Assembly (NCBI GenBank): GCA_018806915.1
Contig: JAGKQI010000104.1
Coordinates: 434,001-498,000, forward strand
Length of the DNA: 64,000 nt
Source of the DNA: Phytophthora colocasiae
Lineage: Eukaryota > Oomycota > Peronosporomycetes > Peronosporales > Peronosporaceae
Reading direction: 5' to 3'
A model generated the notes under the pieces. The model searched no databases. It saw only the letters and a program-made list of their open reading frames with translations, and had not been told where the DNA came from. Positions 21,937 to 32,900 of this stretch are shown piece by piece (the first letter of the stretch is position 1; every line of letters begins with the position of its first letter). A program made the position numbers and the translations under genes.

Positions 21937-24900
21937 ATGGCTTCGCGGTGGCGCCACAAGAGCAGAAGCTCCTTTCACGATCCGTCATCACCGCCAGCGC
22001 TTCTGGACGAGGCCAAACGCTCACGCTTCTCGCGCCGCAGTACACGCGCCAAGAGCCTCGCGCAGCAGCAGGCGCAGCACGTGGAATTGGAAGTGGAAGA
22101 AGCAGCGGAAGAAATCGACCGGGACAAGCGCCGTAGTCTTTTAGCTTCTATGTTTGGAGACCGACCACTGCTACGAACGTTGCGCTCGTCTTCTGACACG
22201 GCGGAGACACCACAGACGCTCGTACAGAGAGAAAAAGGTTTTCGACTGGTGCGTCATGGCTCCGACCCACTTTTAAACGATAATTTCTACGCGACTCAGG
22301 TGCAAGTTGGCAACTTTGTCAAGATGGGATGGCTCACCAAACAGGGTCACATGTGGAAGAGCTGGAAGACACGCTTCTTCGTGCTGTTTTCCGATGGCAC
22401 GTTCGCCTACTACAAGAATAAAGGCCGGAAGAAGATTAAAGGCTGTATGCAGCTCAATGATGGAGTGGTTTCCGTACAGCATGTAGACATCCGTGTGGCA
22501 GATAAAGCCTATGTGTTCCAGATTGAAAAGGGTTTTTACAAGTTACTGTGCTACTGCTGCAGCCAGTTTGAGGCTGAGCTTTGGGTCACTGCGCTGAGGT
22601 CGGTAAGGAGAGTAGCCCCTCCCTGTTACGAGGTGGACTTGACGGCTACTGAAGAGAAAGCAGGCTCCAATGCTGTTACCAGACTCTTGAACAAGATTTT
22701 CATCACGGACAAGCAGATCGCCAAGAGGTTGATAGAGTTTAAGGAGCTTGATCACGACCATTCGTACGCAGCGATCCACAACTTCATCGTGGAATTGGAT
22801 GATGCGATCATTGATCGCCATCACTTGGAGTTTTATCAGGATGCAGAGATTGAATTGTTGCCTGGTAATGACCTGGTGCGGCTCATCCGTCGACACGTGG
22901 AAGACCGCGTGTTCATTGCGCTGTATACGGAAGCTTATGCGAGTCTTGAGACGGACAAGATGAAGTCGAAGCGCAGTCAGGTGGAGCAGAATGTCAAGGT
23001 GTTGAAGCAGAAGGCACAGGCAGATTTCGGAATTTCGAAGGACCTGTCAGTTTGCAACTGGAAGCAAGCGATTAGTGTGCTTAATATGCTCGACTGCGTC
23101 TCACTACCGACCCACAAGTTTGAGGTGATTTTAACTGCTGGAAAGGCCATCACAGAGGCAATTGCGAAGGTCAATGGAGAGCTGTTCGAGGTATCAGATG
23201 AAGCGCTAACAGCGGTTTTCCGGTACGTGGTTACGATGTCGTCGCTTCGTGACTTGCCTATTGTTCGAGCGCTGCTAAAGTACGGCTATCAGCACCACCC
23301 AGCGTGTCAGAACAAAGCGAACATTGTGACAGCATTTCTCGATGCGATTAAGTGGGTCGAGTGCTTCGAAACCGGCGACGAAAGTTATCAGTTTGATTCG
23401 ATGGCCCTTGTAGGATCTCGTGTGTCAGTGTCTATCTCGACCAACGACGTTGGTATTCAATTCATGACGGATGGAAATGGGCGAGGGGCAATTGTCTACA
23501 GTGTTCGTAAACTGTCACAAGCAGCGTTAAGCACCGCCATCGTTCCCGGGCTTTCCTTGATCGCTATCAACCATGAACCAGTGATTGGAATGCCTTTCGA
23601 TAAAATTATTCAACGCGTCAGAACTGCAGCACTGCCGAAACAGCTCACCTTCATGACCGAGTTCTATTACTATCAGCTGCTGACACTGGACTTGGAGATG
23701 CCCCGCTACTTGACATGTATCGCAGCTCGGCGTGGAGACTTGGATTCAGCTGCTTGGCTAAGATCTTCGACGATGGAGCTGAACACGCTTTGCTCGTGGG
23801 AAAAATCTCGAGGAATGCAAGTTTTTGGCTTTGTTCCCGTGTCTGGCAAAGGGTCTCCACTCCATGCAGCTGTGCACAACGGACAACTCGGAATGGTGAA
23901 CTATTTAATTTCAAAAGGAGCAGATACCAATCTGTGCAACTACAAAGGAAGGCGACCGCTTCATATTGTGAAGCAGTCAATCGACATGGCGATGATCATA
24001 CAAAGTCTTGTTGATGCAGGGGCTGATATCGATGCAGCGGAGAAACACGGGCTTACTCCGTTGATGTTTATGTGCTCCAGAGCGTCTCTTGAAGGCTCAG
24101 CAACGTTACTGGCTCTGGGAGCTGATGTGGGCCGAGTGGCGTGGTCAAACGGCTACTCAGCTCTCGAATTTGCTGTCAAGAGTGGGCGTACTGAACTCGT
24201 GGAGCTCTGTCTCTCAAAAGGAGCGAATCCGAACGCGCCAACACTAGATGGAAATACCAGCTTGCACTTTGCAGCTACCTTAGCTCACACGGATATCATT
24301 CTTCGGCTACTACAGAGTGGGGCCAACCCCAACGCCCAGAATCGGTATGGACAAACTCCAGCCGTAATTTTACTTGCAAGTGCTCCTGGGGCGGACCTGG
24401 GCAGCCGAATCTTGTGTCTGGAGATTTTGACCTGTGCTGGTTGTCGTCTAGACATGCGCGATCTATTTGGTCGTCAAGCTTCGCACTTGGCAAGTATCTC
24501 ACAAGACTCTCAACTGATTGCATTGCTGCGGAAGTTAGGATCGCTGAACCGAGGAGGAAACGATGTTGATGTGGACATCTTTGGGTGTTCACCTGTCTAT
24601 TACACCCATCGCATTGAAGTGAACAAGGTTGCGGGGTATCTAGGTGCTCAGATGCCCCATACCTCGTGGACGATTGGTGACAAGAACGACTGTCCTTCGC
24701 GATCTGTGCGATCAAGGACTATTGAAGACATGATTCGTGAGCTCGTTTCCGGTTTGGAAGTTGATTTGGTGGACGTGGTGGCATTCGTCCTGTTCCTGGA
24801 TAGCTTCTCGAGCCTGAACGAAGTGGTTGATCAGCTAAGCGAATATCTCCGAGATGGCACTAAGAGTAAGTTTCAAAGGCTACCGGATTAGTAGAACTGT

Positions 24901-26585
24901 CGACAAGGCACTAACTTCACTGCGTTGTGTTTGTCTAGGTCATGGACTGATTCGACTCTTTATCATGATACTCATGTTCAGACAATCAGAAACAAAGGAG
25001 GCAGAAGACCTGCGCGACCGTTTCTATGGCCTCATTAGCCACAGTATTGACGTCCCCGAGGAAAAACTCGTGGCGTTGATTGATGATTACACCTCTCTTT
25101 ACAGCGAGTATTTTTCTCTTCGGGGAGCTGGAAAGTATGTCGTGAACTACGAGGTAATTCCTGGAAGCATGACCAAGATCTACGGCCCAGACTCGAATGT
25201 CGAGCCTACCTCCAACGAGCCTTTTCCTACACATTTGCATCGGCGAGTAGTTTTTTCATTTGTGTTTACAGCAAATATTTGCTGAACAATAGTTTTCTCG
25301 CGTATTACCAGGTATATCGAGGCAGAGCAGTGGGCTGAACAGTGCACACTTTTGACGCACGCCGTCTTCTGCAAAATTCCAGGTTCGTTGATCTTCGTGT
25401 ACTGTTACCGTTTTGGAGGGGACTGATCATTGTTGTGAACTGCTTGTGCAGTCCAAGATTTTATTTCGACGAGCTCGAAAAATAAGCATTCAATCGAGTT
25501 CACGAGCATCAAGCGATGGTTCCAGCACGTACGTTGCCACCGGAAAGTGATGTTATACAAAATGCGAGCTGACAATCTTGATATTGTGTAGATTTCCGCT
25601 TATGTGATCAACGCGGTTTTGGTCCAAAACACCCCTGAAGAACGTGCAGAGGTGATTTCATTTTACCTCAAGGTACAGGATGTTGGAAATGTTTGTTGCA
25701 TTCTCTCTCCATACTGATTTCGAATGACCAGGCTGCCGACTATTGCATGTCATTGCACAACCACGATACTCTGGCTGCTATTCTATATGCACTACAATCT
25801 ACTGCTGTCCAGCGACTTCGCAAGACCATCGACTGTGTACGTTGTCAGAGTCCATGCCGGTAATAATGTCTAGCCTTTTTTCTGACCTTATTGTTTTTGC
25901 GATGCAGCTGAACGTGAATGCGAAGAAAAAGATGAATGAGATGCAACTACTTTCGGACAAGGGCTGTCGTGAAATGAACCGATTGATGCGCAAGACTGCT
26001 AATCCAAGCATGCCTTACATCGGTTTGTATCTTCAGGTCCGTTCGTTTGTTAACGATCTTAGTGGTGAAATCTATCTAACATCGTTGATGCGTTTTAGGG
26101 TTTCGTTGGGTTAAATGAGTTGCCTGCATTTGACAAAGAAGGGATGGTGAATGCGAACCGACTGCGACGAATGGGTGAGCTGTCGATGGAAATCTTACAT
26201 CGACAGTCTGTTGCTTACACTCTCCAGAACGACGAAGACGTTGACGTAAGTCGTACAAATTCCCGTCTTCATGTCCGGGTACAAATATCTAACTTGTGGT
26301 GTTTCGATATTGCAGAAATTGTTGCACGTTTCGCTACCATATCCATCAGAAGAGAGTCGTTATGCTCGCTCTCTGGCTCTGGAACCCCGCGAAGCGGATG
26401 CGATGCCTCTAAGCGATCGTGGATCATGTGTTGTGATTGAGGATGATCTCGATCTTGAAAGTGAAGTGCGCGAATCCATTGGTGCAGATGGGACTTTTGG
26501 GTTCCGGCAGTGGATCCGGAAGCAACAGGTAGTACACCGGAATCGCTCGCGTTCATCAGTAATTGCGTTGTACGAATGGGTGTAG
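21937..26585 (+). CDS. PH-VPS9-PDZ-ankyrin-RasGEF multidomain exchange factor
   Basis: Nine exons: 21937-24865, 24939-25242, 25312-25382, 25452-25528, 25592-25672, 25732-25836, 25908-26036, 26099-26245, 26316-26585. The joined 4113 nt stay in frame (1370 aa). Domains by approximate residue: PH 126-222 with its C-terminal Trp (AELWVTALRSV), VPS9-like 340-488, PDZ-like 490-570, about six ankyrin repeats 640-865, RasGEF N-terminal (REM) 928-1075, CDC25-type RasGEF 1079-1330 (EQWAEQCTLLTHAVFCKIP, then AVQRLRKTID). Known family roles predict GDP release from a Ras-like and possibly a Rab5-like GTPase at endosomal or plasma membranes. The VPS9 part keeps the Asp of its helix (SDEALTAVFRYV) but seems to lack the catalytic Tyr. 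Intron 2 needs a GC donor at 25243. Confidence 0.85.
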
Positions 26586-26637
26586 CTCAGCTAGTACTTT
26601 TAGCATTTGGTTTGTGCCGCTTAACATATTATCGTAT

Positions 26638-27396
26638 TTAGTTTTCAGTGATGTATTTCTCGAAGTCCTCCATGGAAAGCATAGTGTCAATGTTCACTGA
26701 TGGTTCTTCTTGTTCCGTTTTCTTCAAAAGACTTGAAGTTTGTTTAGGAAGTGGCGAATCGTCCGTGATCAGGTCTTCCATCTCTTGCATGATTCGATCC
26801 CCCTTCTCTCCAAGAATGTAGTCATCGCTACGAAAAACTTACGTAAGATTCATAACATCAATTTTGCAAGAAATCAGATACATACAGGAGGCGATTTAGC
26901 TGAATACTGTCGTCCGACTCCGGCTGAGAGTTCTGTACAAACGGTGGAGATATAGTTTTGCAGATTTCCGTTTGATTTGCCGCTTTCTTTTCCGCTGGAT
27001 CAGCATAAAGATCGTGCAGTTCTTGACGCTTTGATGGTTTTTTTGTCTCGCTCTTGTTATTGGTGGACTGCTTCCAGCGGTGGATCTTCGTCACAACATC
27101 TCTGCTCTCAGCACTTATCATCAGGACACAACAGAGGTTAAAGCTCAGCTAATGAAAACCTTACTCGTCTTCTTCCTCAGAGAAGAATCTTTTCCCCTCT
27201 TGATTGGGAATCAAACGACTACCAGCAAGCCTCTTCTTGTCGCTCGTTGGAGCGACGTAGCCATCCGTATGCGCTGCATCAAAAAAGGAAAGCGCTGACG
27301 CAGTCAACGTGTCAAGACAAGGAACAGATCCGTTAATGCCCACAGGAGGGTCTTACTGAATTGCGTCTTGGTCTCCTCAGGCTGAGGCTCAGCCAT
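26638..27396 (-). CDS. Unknown 188-aa acidic/hydrophilic protein, four exons
   Basis: Exons 27396-27357, 27273-27165, 27113-26886 and 26827-26638 join in frame (567 nt). I do not recognise the family. The protein has a short Pro/Glu-rich start, a segment with KRLAGSRLIPNQEGKRFF, a basic Lys-rich middle and an acidic helical C-terminus (DDYILGEKGDRIMQEMEDL; ends DFEKYITEN). No signal peptide or membrane segment is seen. The small exons with clean GT-AG junctions and in-frame joins are the main evidence that the gene is real. It converges with the GEF gene (52 bp between stops) and starts 89 bp after the end of the Faf1-like gene. Confidence 0.65.
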
Positions 27397-27485
27397 CCTC
27401 ACACTCAAATGATCCGAATGGATAGTGGTACACAGTACCGGTGTTGCAGTGCAACCAAAAATGTCTGCTGAATTACGCGTATAGA

Positions 27486-28205
27486 TTACAGACCCCGTAC
27501 ATCCAGTACGCCGCCCTTGAACCTGCCTTTGGTAGCCTGCAAGCCGAAGTCGACCTTCTTGCGCTTCTGCTGGTCTCTTGACTTGCCGCTTGCTTTCCGC
27601 TTGCCTGTCACCACATCCGACTCCTTCAGCTGCAAAATACCAATATCCACGGCATCAATTGCAGTATAAAACGAGTTAGAATGTGCAACATTGAACAATG
27701 TACTTGTATGACAGCCGTACCAAGTCCTCGCGACGTTGTTTCCTGACTGCACCCTTGGTCTTCATTCCGATCAGTATCTTGTAAGGCACACTGCGATTCT
27801 TGGCAGCTTTACCACCAAGTGCCTCAATTTTCTTTGCCTCGTGAGCTTTCTTCTCTTTGCCTTTTAAATTCGACGTAGCTGTCGAAATTCAAAACGAGGT
27901 CAGTGAAACTAGTAGCACTTTTTATCAAGCCAACAGAACTGCGCACCGAAGTCCAACACCGAGTCGAATGTGTCGTCAAACTCCTTCCGGATCTCCTGAC
28001 GCAGCGTCATCTGGGGCTCATCGTCATTGGTTTTGTTCTGGCAAGAACGATAGTGTGTCAGTCGTCGAAGCAAAAGAATACCAATTATCACTAAAGCTCG
28101 CACCTTGGTAGCGCGAGGGTTGCGCTCCTTCCATGACTCGGTGGGGCACTCAAACACTTGCACTTTCTTCTTCTTTCCGCTAGCCACGGGGAACTGGAAC
28201 GCCAT
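27486..28205 (-). CDS. Faf1/C1orf131-like (DUF4602) ribosome-biogenesis protein
   Basis: Exons 28205-28104, 28037-27947, 27878-27721 and 27629-27486 give 164 aa. The protein is very basic. The core EALGGKAAKNRSVPYKIL resembles the LGAKPPK...NYK block of the C1orf131/Faf1 family, and the end KGRFKGGVLDV resembles the fungal Faf1 C-terminus. Family members act in the small-subunit processome in the nucleolus during 40S assembly. The initial GTG codon is ignored in favour of the adjacent ATG at 28205. The assignment rests on short motifs, so a generic nucleolar basic protein remains possible. Confidence 0.62.
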
Positions 28206-28346
28206 CACGGGCTCTACTGTAGTACAATTGAGATGGAAATTGCGCCAATCATCAATTTTGTGTGAATCACATAAATATGTGACGCGCGCAGAAACTTCAA
28301 GGCATGAAAATAATACATATATTGTTGTAAGTTCTGTGTTGGAGTC

Positions 28347-30320
28347 TCACACAAGAACTTGAACCTGGAACAGACTGCTATTGGCTGCTGGATGTGAGTC
28401 TCCGTTGGGATTGTCTTGCTTGTCGAGCTCGTCGTGCTCGTCTTCATCACTGGCCTCATCCTCGTCGTCTCCGTATAAGCTGCTACCGAGGTCTGAGCCG
28501 AAGCTACGAATGGACCCACTCGCAAGAGAGTCAAGTCTATCGTCACTCTTGAGTTCCTGTTCAAAGTCGTAGAAGCCTCGACTTTTGATGACACGGCTAC
28601 TTCGCAGAGGATTTACATGGCGGTTGTCCTCCTGTCTGTTTGCAGAAATTGGAGAAGAAGTAGCGCGTGGTACAGGACCGTTGTTAACTTGATGCTGCGA
28701 ATTGGGACTTAACGGAACGAAGATGCTTTCACCAGACAAAGACTGATTCAACACGCTCTCATCGTGGGCTGGGACTGCTGGGATCGGCCTGTACCGTGAT
28801 AACCGCTGGAAACGCGGAGACTCTGTAGCATTGGCAGTCAAGCGCTTCTGAGGCGTGGGCGCTGAAAAATCTGCCATGGACATCGGACTTGGCGGCTTCC
28901 TCCTGCGACCTTGAATTGCAGGTTGGGGCTGGTCGTCGTGGATATTTAGACCACCTAAAGTCTGGCGAATCTGGTCCAGTCGTGAATAGGTCTGGGCTTC
29001 AGGGGCATCGTACTGGTGATCTGGAAGCTCAAAAGCATTGCGTGCATTATCCATAGCAAGGTCCGGAGGCTGAACAGGTGACTGTCGATGCTGAAGCGAG
29101 ATAGAGTGATACTGCTGTTGTTGGGCTTGCTGCAGAGCCTGCTGCTGCGCCTGTAGTGCCTGTTGAGTCTGTAGATCCGCCTGCTGTTGCTCATTGAGAG
29201 CCCGTTGAGCATCCACGAGACTGGCCATCTTTTCATTCTCCAGCTGGAGCAAAGCTCGTTGTACACGCAATTCCTCCTTCTCACGCCGAACCTCATCTCT
29301 TTCTCTCCGGAGCTCCTCGCGTTCACGACGGATTTCTGACAGTAGCGACTGGTATTCGTCAATAATACGGCTCTGCTGCTCAAGATGTTGATGTGATGCA
29401 TGTGAGTCGTTGTCCCGAGGATACTGCTGTCTTGCAGCAATACCACCACTCATTGTGTTGCCACCGAACGTGTTTCGATTGTCATCTTTCGCATCGATGT
29501 GGTCATGATGCAACGGAATCCGAATCGGAGCAGGCGGAGGAAGCAGCGCTTCTGCAGCTGTACGATCTTCAAATTGCCGTTCTCTCGGATAATATCTGTC
29601 CTCGTCCACCTTTGTGTCATCGTGGAACGCATAGTTTTGTCGGCTCGTGGTCGGATGGAAATCGTTTCTCTGTCTATTCGTCGGTATTTCCGGCGGCGAT
29701 GGCAGTGCCTGATACGGAGAAGTTATCCCCACTTTATTATCCAAGGTTTCAGCATTTACTGCAGGTGAAAACTGTCCGAGACGTCGTTGTGCTCGCATCT
29801 GCTGCTCTCGAAGGTATCTCACCTCCTCTTTGGCTGCATCCTCCTCACTGCGTCGGCGCTCCGCTTCTTGCTTTTCCTTCAACCTCGCCTTCTCCTGCAC
29901 CTGTTCATCTAAAATCCTTTTCCACTGCATTTGCTGCGCCCGTTCCCGAATTCTCTGACTGGTTTCACTTTCATCCGTCACTCGGAATCGCGGATGGGAC
30001 GAAGACACACTATTTGCCTCGCCTGTGGCAGCTCCCCGGTCCTGTTGCTGCTCGTCCTGCATATCTACACTATGTGAGAACTTCCAGGGCGACTGAGAGG
30101 CCGCGGGTGGGTCCAAATAGCCTCCTTCGACCAACCACTTGGACGGTGAACGTTCACTCGGTGCCAATTTGCGCTCCAGTTCCTCACGCTCCATCTGCTC
30201 CTGGTGCTGACGCGCACGACGTAGCGCGATCTGATGGTCTAGTTCCCTCGCATAAGCCTCGCGTTGGCGCTGAATCTCGCGCGGGTCATCGCCCTCGAGC
30301 CCAGCTTGGGTCGCCCACAT
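28347..30320 (-). CDS. CSPP1-like coiled-coil protein (657 aa)
   Basis: The N-terminus has REIQRQREAYARELDHQIAL, close to the repeated YARELxxQI signature of centrosome/spindle-pole protein CSPP1. A second helix follows (residues ~130-195, with the stretch QMQWKRILDEQVQEKARLKE), then a long coiled coil rich in RRERDEVRREKEEL and a polyglutamine stretch (~320-400). The C-terminal third is Pro/Ser-rich and ends in an acidic run. CSPP1 proteins sit on axonemal and spindle microtubules, so a flagellar or centrosomal role is inferred. Single exon; ATG at 30320. A 323-codon open frame on the opposite strand is a codon-usage shadow. Confidence 0.62.
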   Translation of the reverse strand: MWATQAGLEGDDPREIQRQREAYARELDHQIALRRARQHQEQMEREELERKLAPSERSPSKWLVEGGYLDPPAASQSPWKFSHSVDMQDEQQQDRGAATGEANSVSSSHPRFRVTDESETSQRIRERAQQMQWKRILDEQVQEKARLKEKQEAERRRSEEDAAKEEVRYLREQQMRAQRRLGQFSPAVNAETLDNKVGITSPYQALPSPPEIPTNRQRNDFHPTTSRQNYAFHDDTKVDEDRYYPRERQFEDRTAAEALLPPPAPIRIPLHHDHIDAKDDNRNTFGGNTMSGGIAARQQYPRDNDSHASHQHLEQQSRIIDEYQSLLSEIRREREELRRERDEVRREKEELRVQRALLQLENEKMASLVDAQRALNEQQQADLQTQQALQAQQQALQQAQQQQYHSISLQHRQSPVQPPDLAMDNARNAFELPDHQYDAPEAQTYSRLDQIRQTLGGLNIHDDQPQPAIQGRRRKPPSPMSMADFSAPTPQKRLTANATESPRFQRLSRYRPIPAVPAHDESVLNQSLSGESIFVPLSPNSQHQVNNGPVPRATSSPISANRQEDNRHVNPLRSSRVIKSRGFYDFEQELKSDDRLDSLASGSIRSFGSDLGSSLYGDDEDEASDEDEHDELDKQDNPNGDSHPAANSSLFQVQVLV

Positions 30321-30418
30321 TCGAGTATGTTATGAAAATTGAAGCTTGGGTGGGTTTTTTTTAGGAGGGAAGCGTTTTGATTGGCACGAAACGAATTTGA
30401 AACGGATTTAAAATGCGT

Positions 30419-31135
30419 TTAAAATGTGAACGAGTTGCCGAAGAGATACGAGTCTGCGTACTTGCTTCTCACCTCTGCCAGCGCCTTCTCAACTTTCAGC
30501 TCGGAGCGTTGGCATTCGGATTGCAGCAGCTGGAACTGTAGAGATACTTTGCTCTGAAATCGACGTAGGCGTTTGCGCTCCTTCTTTGCTTTGTCGTGTC
30601 GTGACCGATGGTGGCGACTGCGATAGCTACTGTAGTCACTGTCACTACCGCTGTCAATGCTGCTCTTCCGCTCGTAGGCTTCGTCGTTAAATTCACTTCC
30701 TCGTAACATTTCCTGGATATTGAGTCTCTCTTTCCTGCGTCGCTTGCATTCGTTCATTGTACGTAAAAGCTCTGCGTGTTGTCGTTTCAAGCTCTGTAAG
30801 CGCTCCTGGCCTCGTTCAAACGTCTCCTCCTCGCTGTGCAGCCACTGCTTCTTGGCTTTCACCTCAGCATACAGCTCCGCCAGCACATCAGTGACGTCTC
30901 TGTCGTCGATCCCGCGTGTATCTTCCCCCTGGGTCAAGCGCAACATCTGCTGGGATCGCCTTCCCCCTCGACTCCCAGAAACTTTTTCCTGTGTGCGCAC
31001 ACGGAACACGACGGACTTCTCAGTAGTGTGGACCATACCGTGTCGAGATGAGCGCTCCATAGTCTGCGTAGAGAGCCATGTGGGGCTGGAGCTGGGGTCC
31101 CGCGAGTGGGCGCTCGAGCTTGAAGCCTCACTCAT
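30419..31135 (-). CDS. Coiled-coil protein of unknown function (238 aa)
   Basis: Single exon with its ATG at 31135. The first ~75 residues are Ser/Arg-rich and probably disordered. Residues ~80-140 form a helix (VLAELYAEVKAKKQWLHSEE onward) and residues ~185-235 form another, separated by a Ser/Asp/His/Arg-rich linker. It has no recognisable catalytic motif. It lies 98 bp upstream (in transcription order) of the CSPP1-like gene and reads the same way. Confidence 0.6.
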   Translation of the reverse strand: MSEASSSSAHSRDPSSSPTWLSTQTMERSSRHGMVHTTEKSVVFRVRTQEKVSGSRGGRRSQQMLRLTQGEDTRGIDDRDVTDVLAELYAEVKAKKQWLHSEEETFERGQERLQSLKRQHAELLRTMNECKRRRKERLNIQEMLRGSEFNDEAYERKSSIDSGSDSDYSSYRSRHHRSRHDKAKKERKRLRRFQSKVSLQFQLLQSECQRSELKVEKALAEVRSKYADSYLFGNSFTF

Positions 31136-31263
31136 ATTGCTCCTCTCAAAGTGAGACCTTCACTCTTCAAGTTTGTCAAAAATGATATGAATATTTCTAT
31201 CGATTTAGAAAAACTGCAACTTGCTGTATGTTGTTTTCCTGATCTAAAGCTTCGTTGTGGCAA

Positions 31264-32815
31264 TCAGAGCTCGCTGTGCGGGACAGGATTGTTGGTAGGA
31301 AGTGGTGAGATCATCGGTGAGAAGATGGGGCGCGAACTGTGGATTAAAGCCACTGAGTGTGCACCACCTGCGGATACCTGACGAACAGGAATTTGGCCAA
31401 GATCGAGACGCGTGGGCACAGCCAACGCTTTCATGTCTGTTAAACCCAGTCGTCCGTGGCTGCAGGGGACAACAATGCATAATGTTAAAGCCTCGTCAAC
31501 AAAGATCAATGCAAGGTTAAACAGTGGTTACGCACTCGGGCCGTCCTGCAACGTAGGCGATGCCGTCGCTCGTGACGAACAGGGTGTGGGAGCCACCGCA
31601 CGCAGCTTGAATCACGGTTTGTCCTTTCAGTGCTTTCACCTGCACAAAGCCAGAGATATTAGTCACCTAGTAACAACTTGAAGCATGCATTTCACCATAC
31701 CAAATGTGGCCGTGTACGACTCTTTGTGTCACCAAGACCTAGTCGGCCATATTCACCACGTCCGAAAGCGTAGCAATCTCCTGATTTGGCGACTACTACC
31801 GTGTGCCAACCACCGCACGAAACACGTCTGCTCAAACAAAAGGCATTTCGTTAAACAACAAGGTCCGATGAAGGAAACAAGACAAACGACGTACAGTGCT
31901 GGAATCTCATCGAAGAACTCAACGCGCTTCGGAGTCTGCTGGTCGGACGTCTGGCCAACACCGAGCATGCCATAGTCTTCCTTCCCCCAAATATAAACGT
32001 GCCCATGTTCGGTCACAGCGGCCGAGTGAAATGCACCACACGCAACCTGCACAACCTTCTCACCGTCGAATCCATCCACCAGATGCGGTCGACTGACTCC
32101 AAGAAGCCCTTCATCGTCCGTATCCTTCAGCCACGCAGAGCCGATGCCCAGTTGACCACTATCACCTCGGCCCCAGACGTAGACTCGTCCTTGGTTCGTC
32201 AACGCAGCAGTATGAGTGCCACCACAGCTGATCTTCACAATTGTCTCGCCACGTTCACCTTCAGGCATCGGACACTTGACTGGCAGAGACTCGTGCGCAG
32301 CCTCGAATTCTTTGGGCAGTCCAAGCTGTCCCCAATGGCTCTCGCCCCACATGTACAGCGTTCCATCATTGGCCACCGCGGCAGAATGACAACCTCCACA
32401 CGAGATGTAGTCAATCACGAGCCCTTCCTGCTCGAAGAACGCGATTTTCTGGGGCTCATTAATGCTCTTGAGGTCTCCATGGCCCAATTGTCCCATCTGC
32501 AACCAACCAAACAAAGCACATTCAGTCAATAGGTCAGCAAACATTGGCTATAGGTTCCTCATGTCCACGTACTGATCCCCAGCCCCAAGAGTACACAACG
32601 CCATTGACTGTGAGCGCCATGGTGTGGCGAGAACCGCAGGAGACAGCGACAATTTCTTCGCCCAGCAGACAGCCGAGCTGCTGGGGGAAGTTAGAGGCCG
32701 ACACATCGTCAATAGCCAAGGTTGGTCGGCGCTTGGCACCTGTACCCACTTGTCCATCGTCATTGCAGCCGAATGCCACCACTGCGCACTCGGTAGCGCC
32801 TGTCGAAATGCTCAT
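31264..32815 (-). CDS. RCC1-family beta-propeller protein (423 aa)
   Basis: Exons 32815-32573, 32496-31895, 31827-31701, 31639-31536 and 31459-31264 join to 424 codons. At least six RCC1 repeats can be read (GQLGHGD, CGGCHSAAV, WGRGDSGQLGIG, CGAFHSAAV, CGGWHTVVV, GRPDHGRLGL). The length is near that of RCC1 itself (about 420 aa) or UVR8. RCC1 repeats form a seven-bladed propeller that can act as a Ran exchange factor, but many relatives do other jobs. No extra domain decides between them. A position among ciliary-type genes would also fit an RPGR-like role, which is speculation. Confidence 0.85.
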
Positions 32816-32900
32816 CTTCTGCTGATATGCTCGCTTGAATGCAAGTTGCCAAATGACGCATTCATCTGTACCCCCTGGTGCTTGGTGTGTGCCAGTTCAC

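Noticed and set aside
25247..25252. GT donor at 25247 for intron 2 of the GEF gene
   Set aside because: It leads to an early stop with every acceptor tried. The GC donor at 25243 closes the frame.
29393..30364. 323-codon plus-strand frame
   Set aside because: Antisense to the CSPP1-like gene. Its sequence is Pro/His/Cys-rich with no domain.
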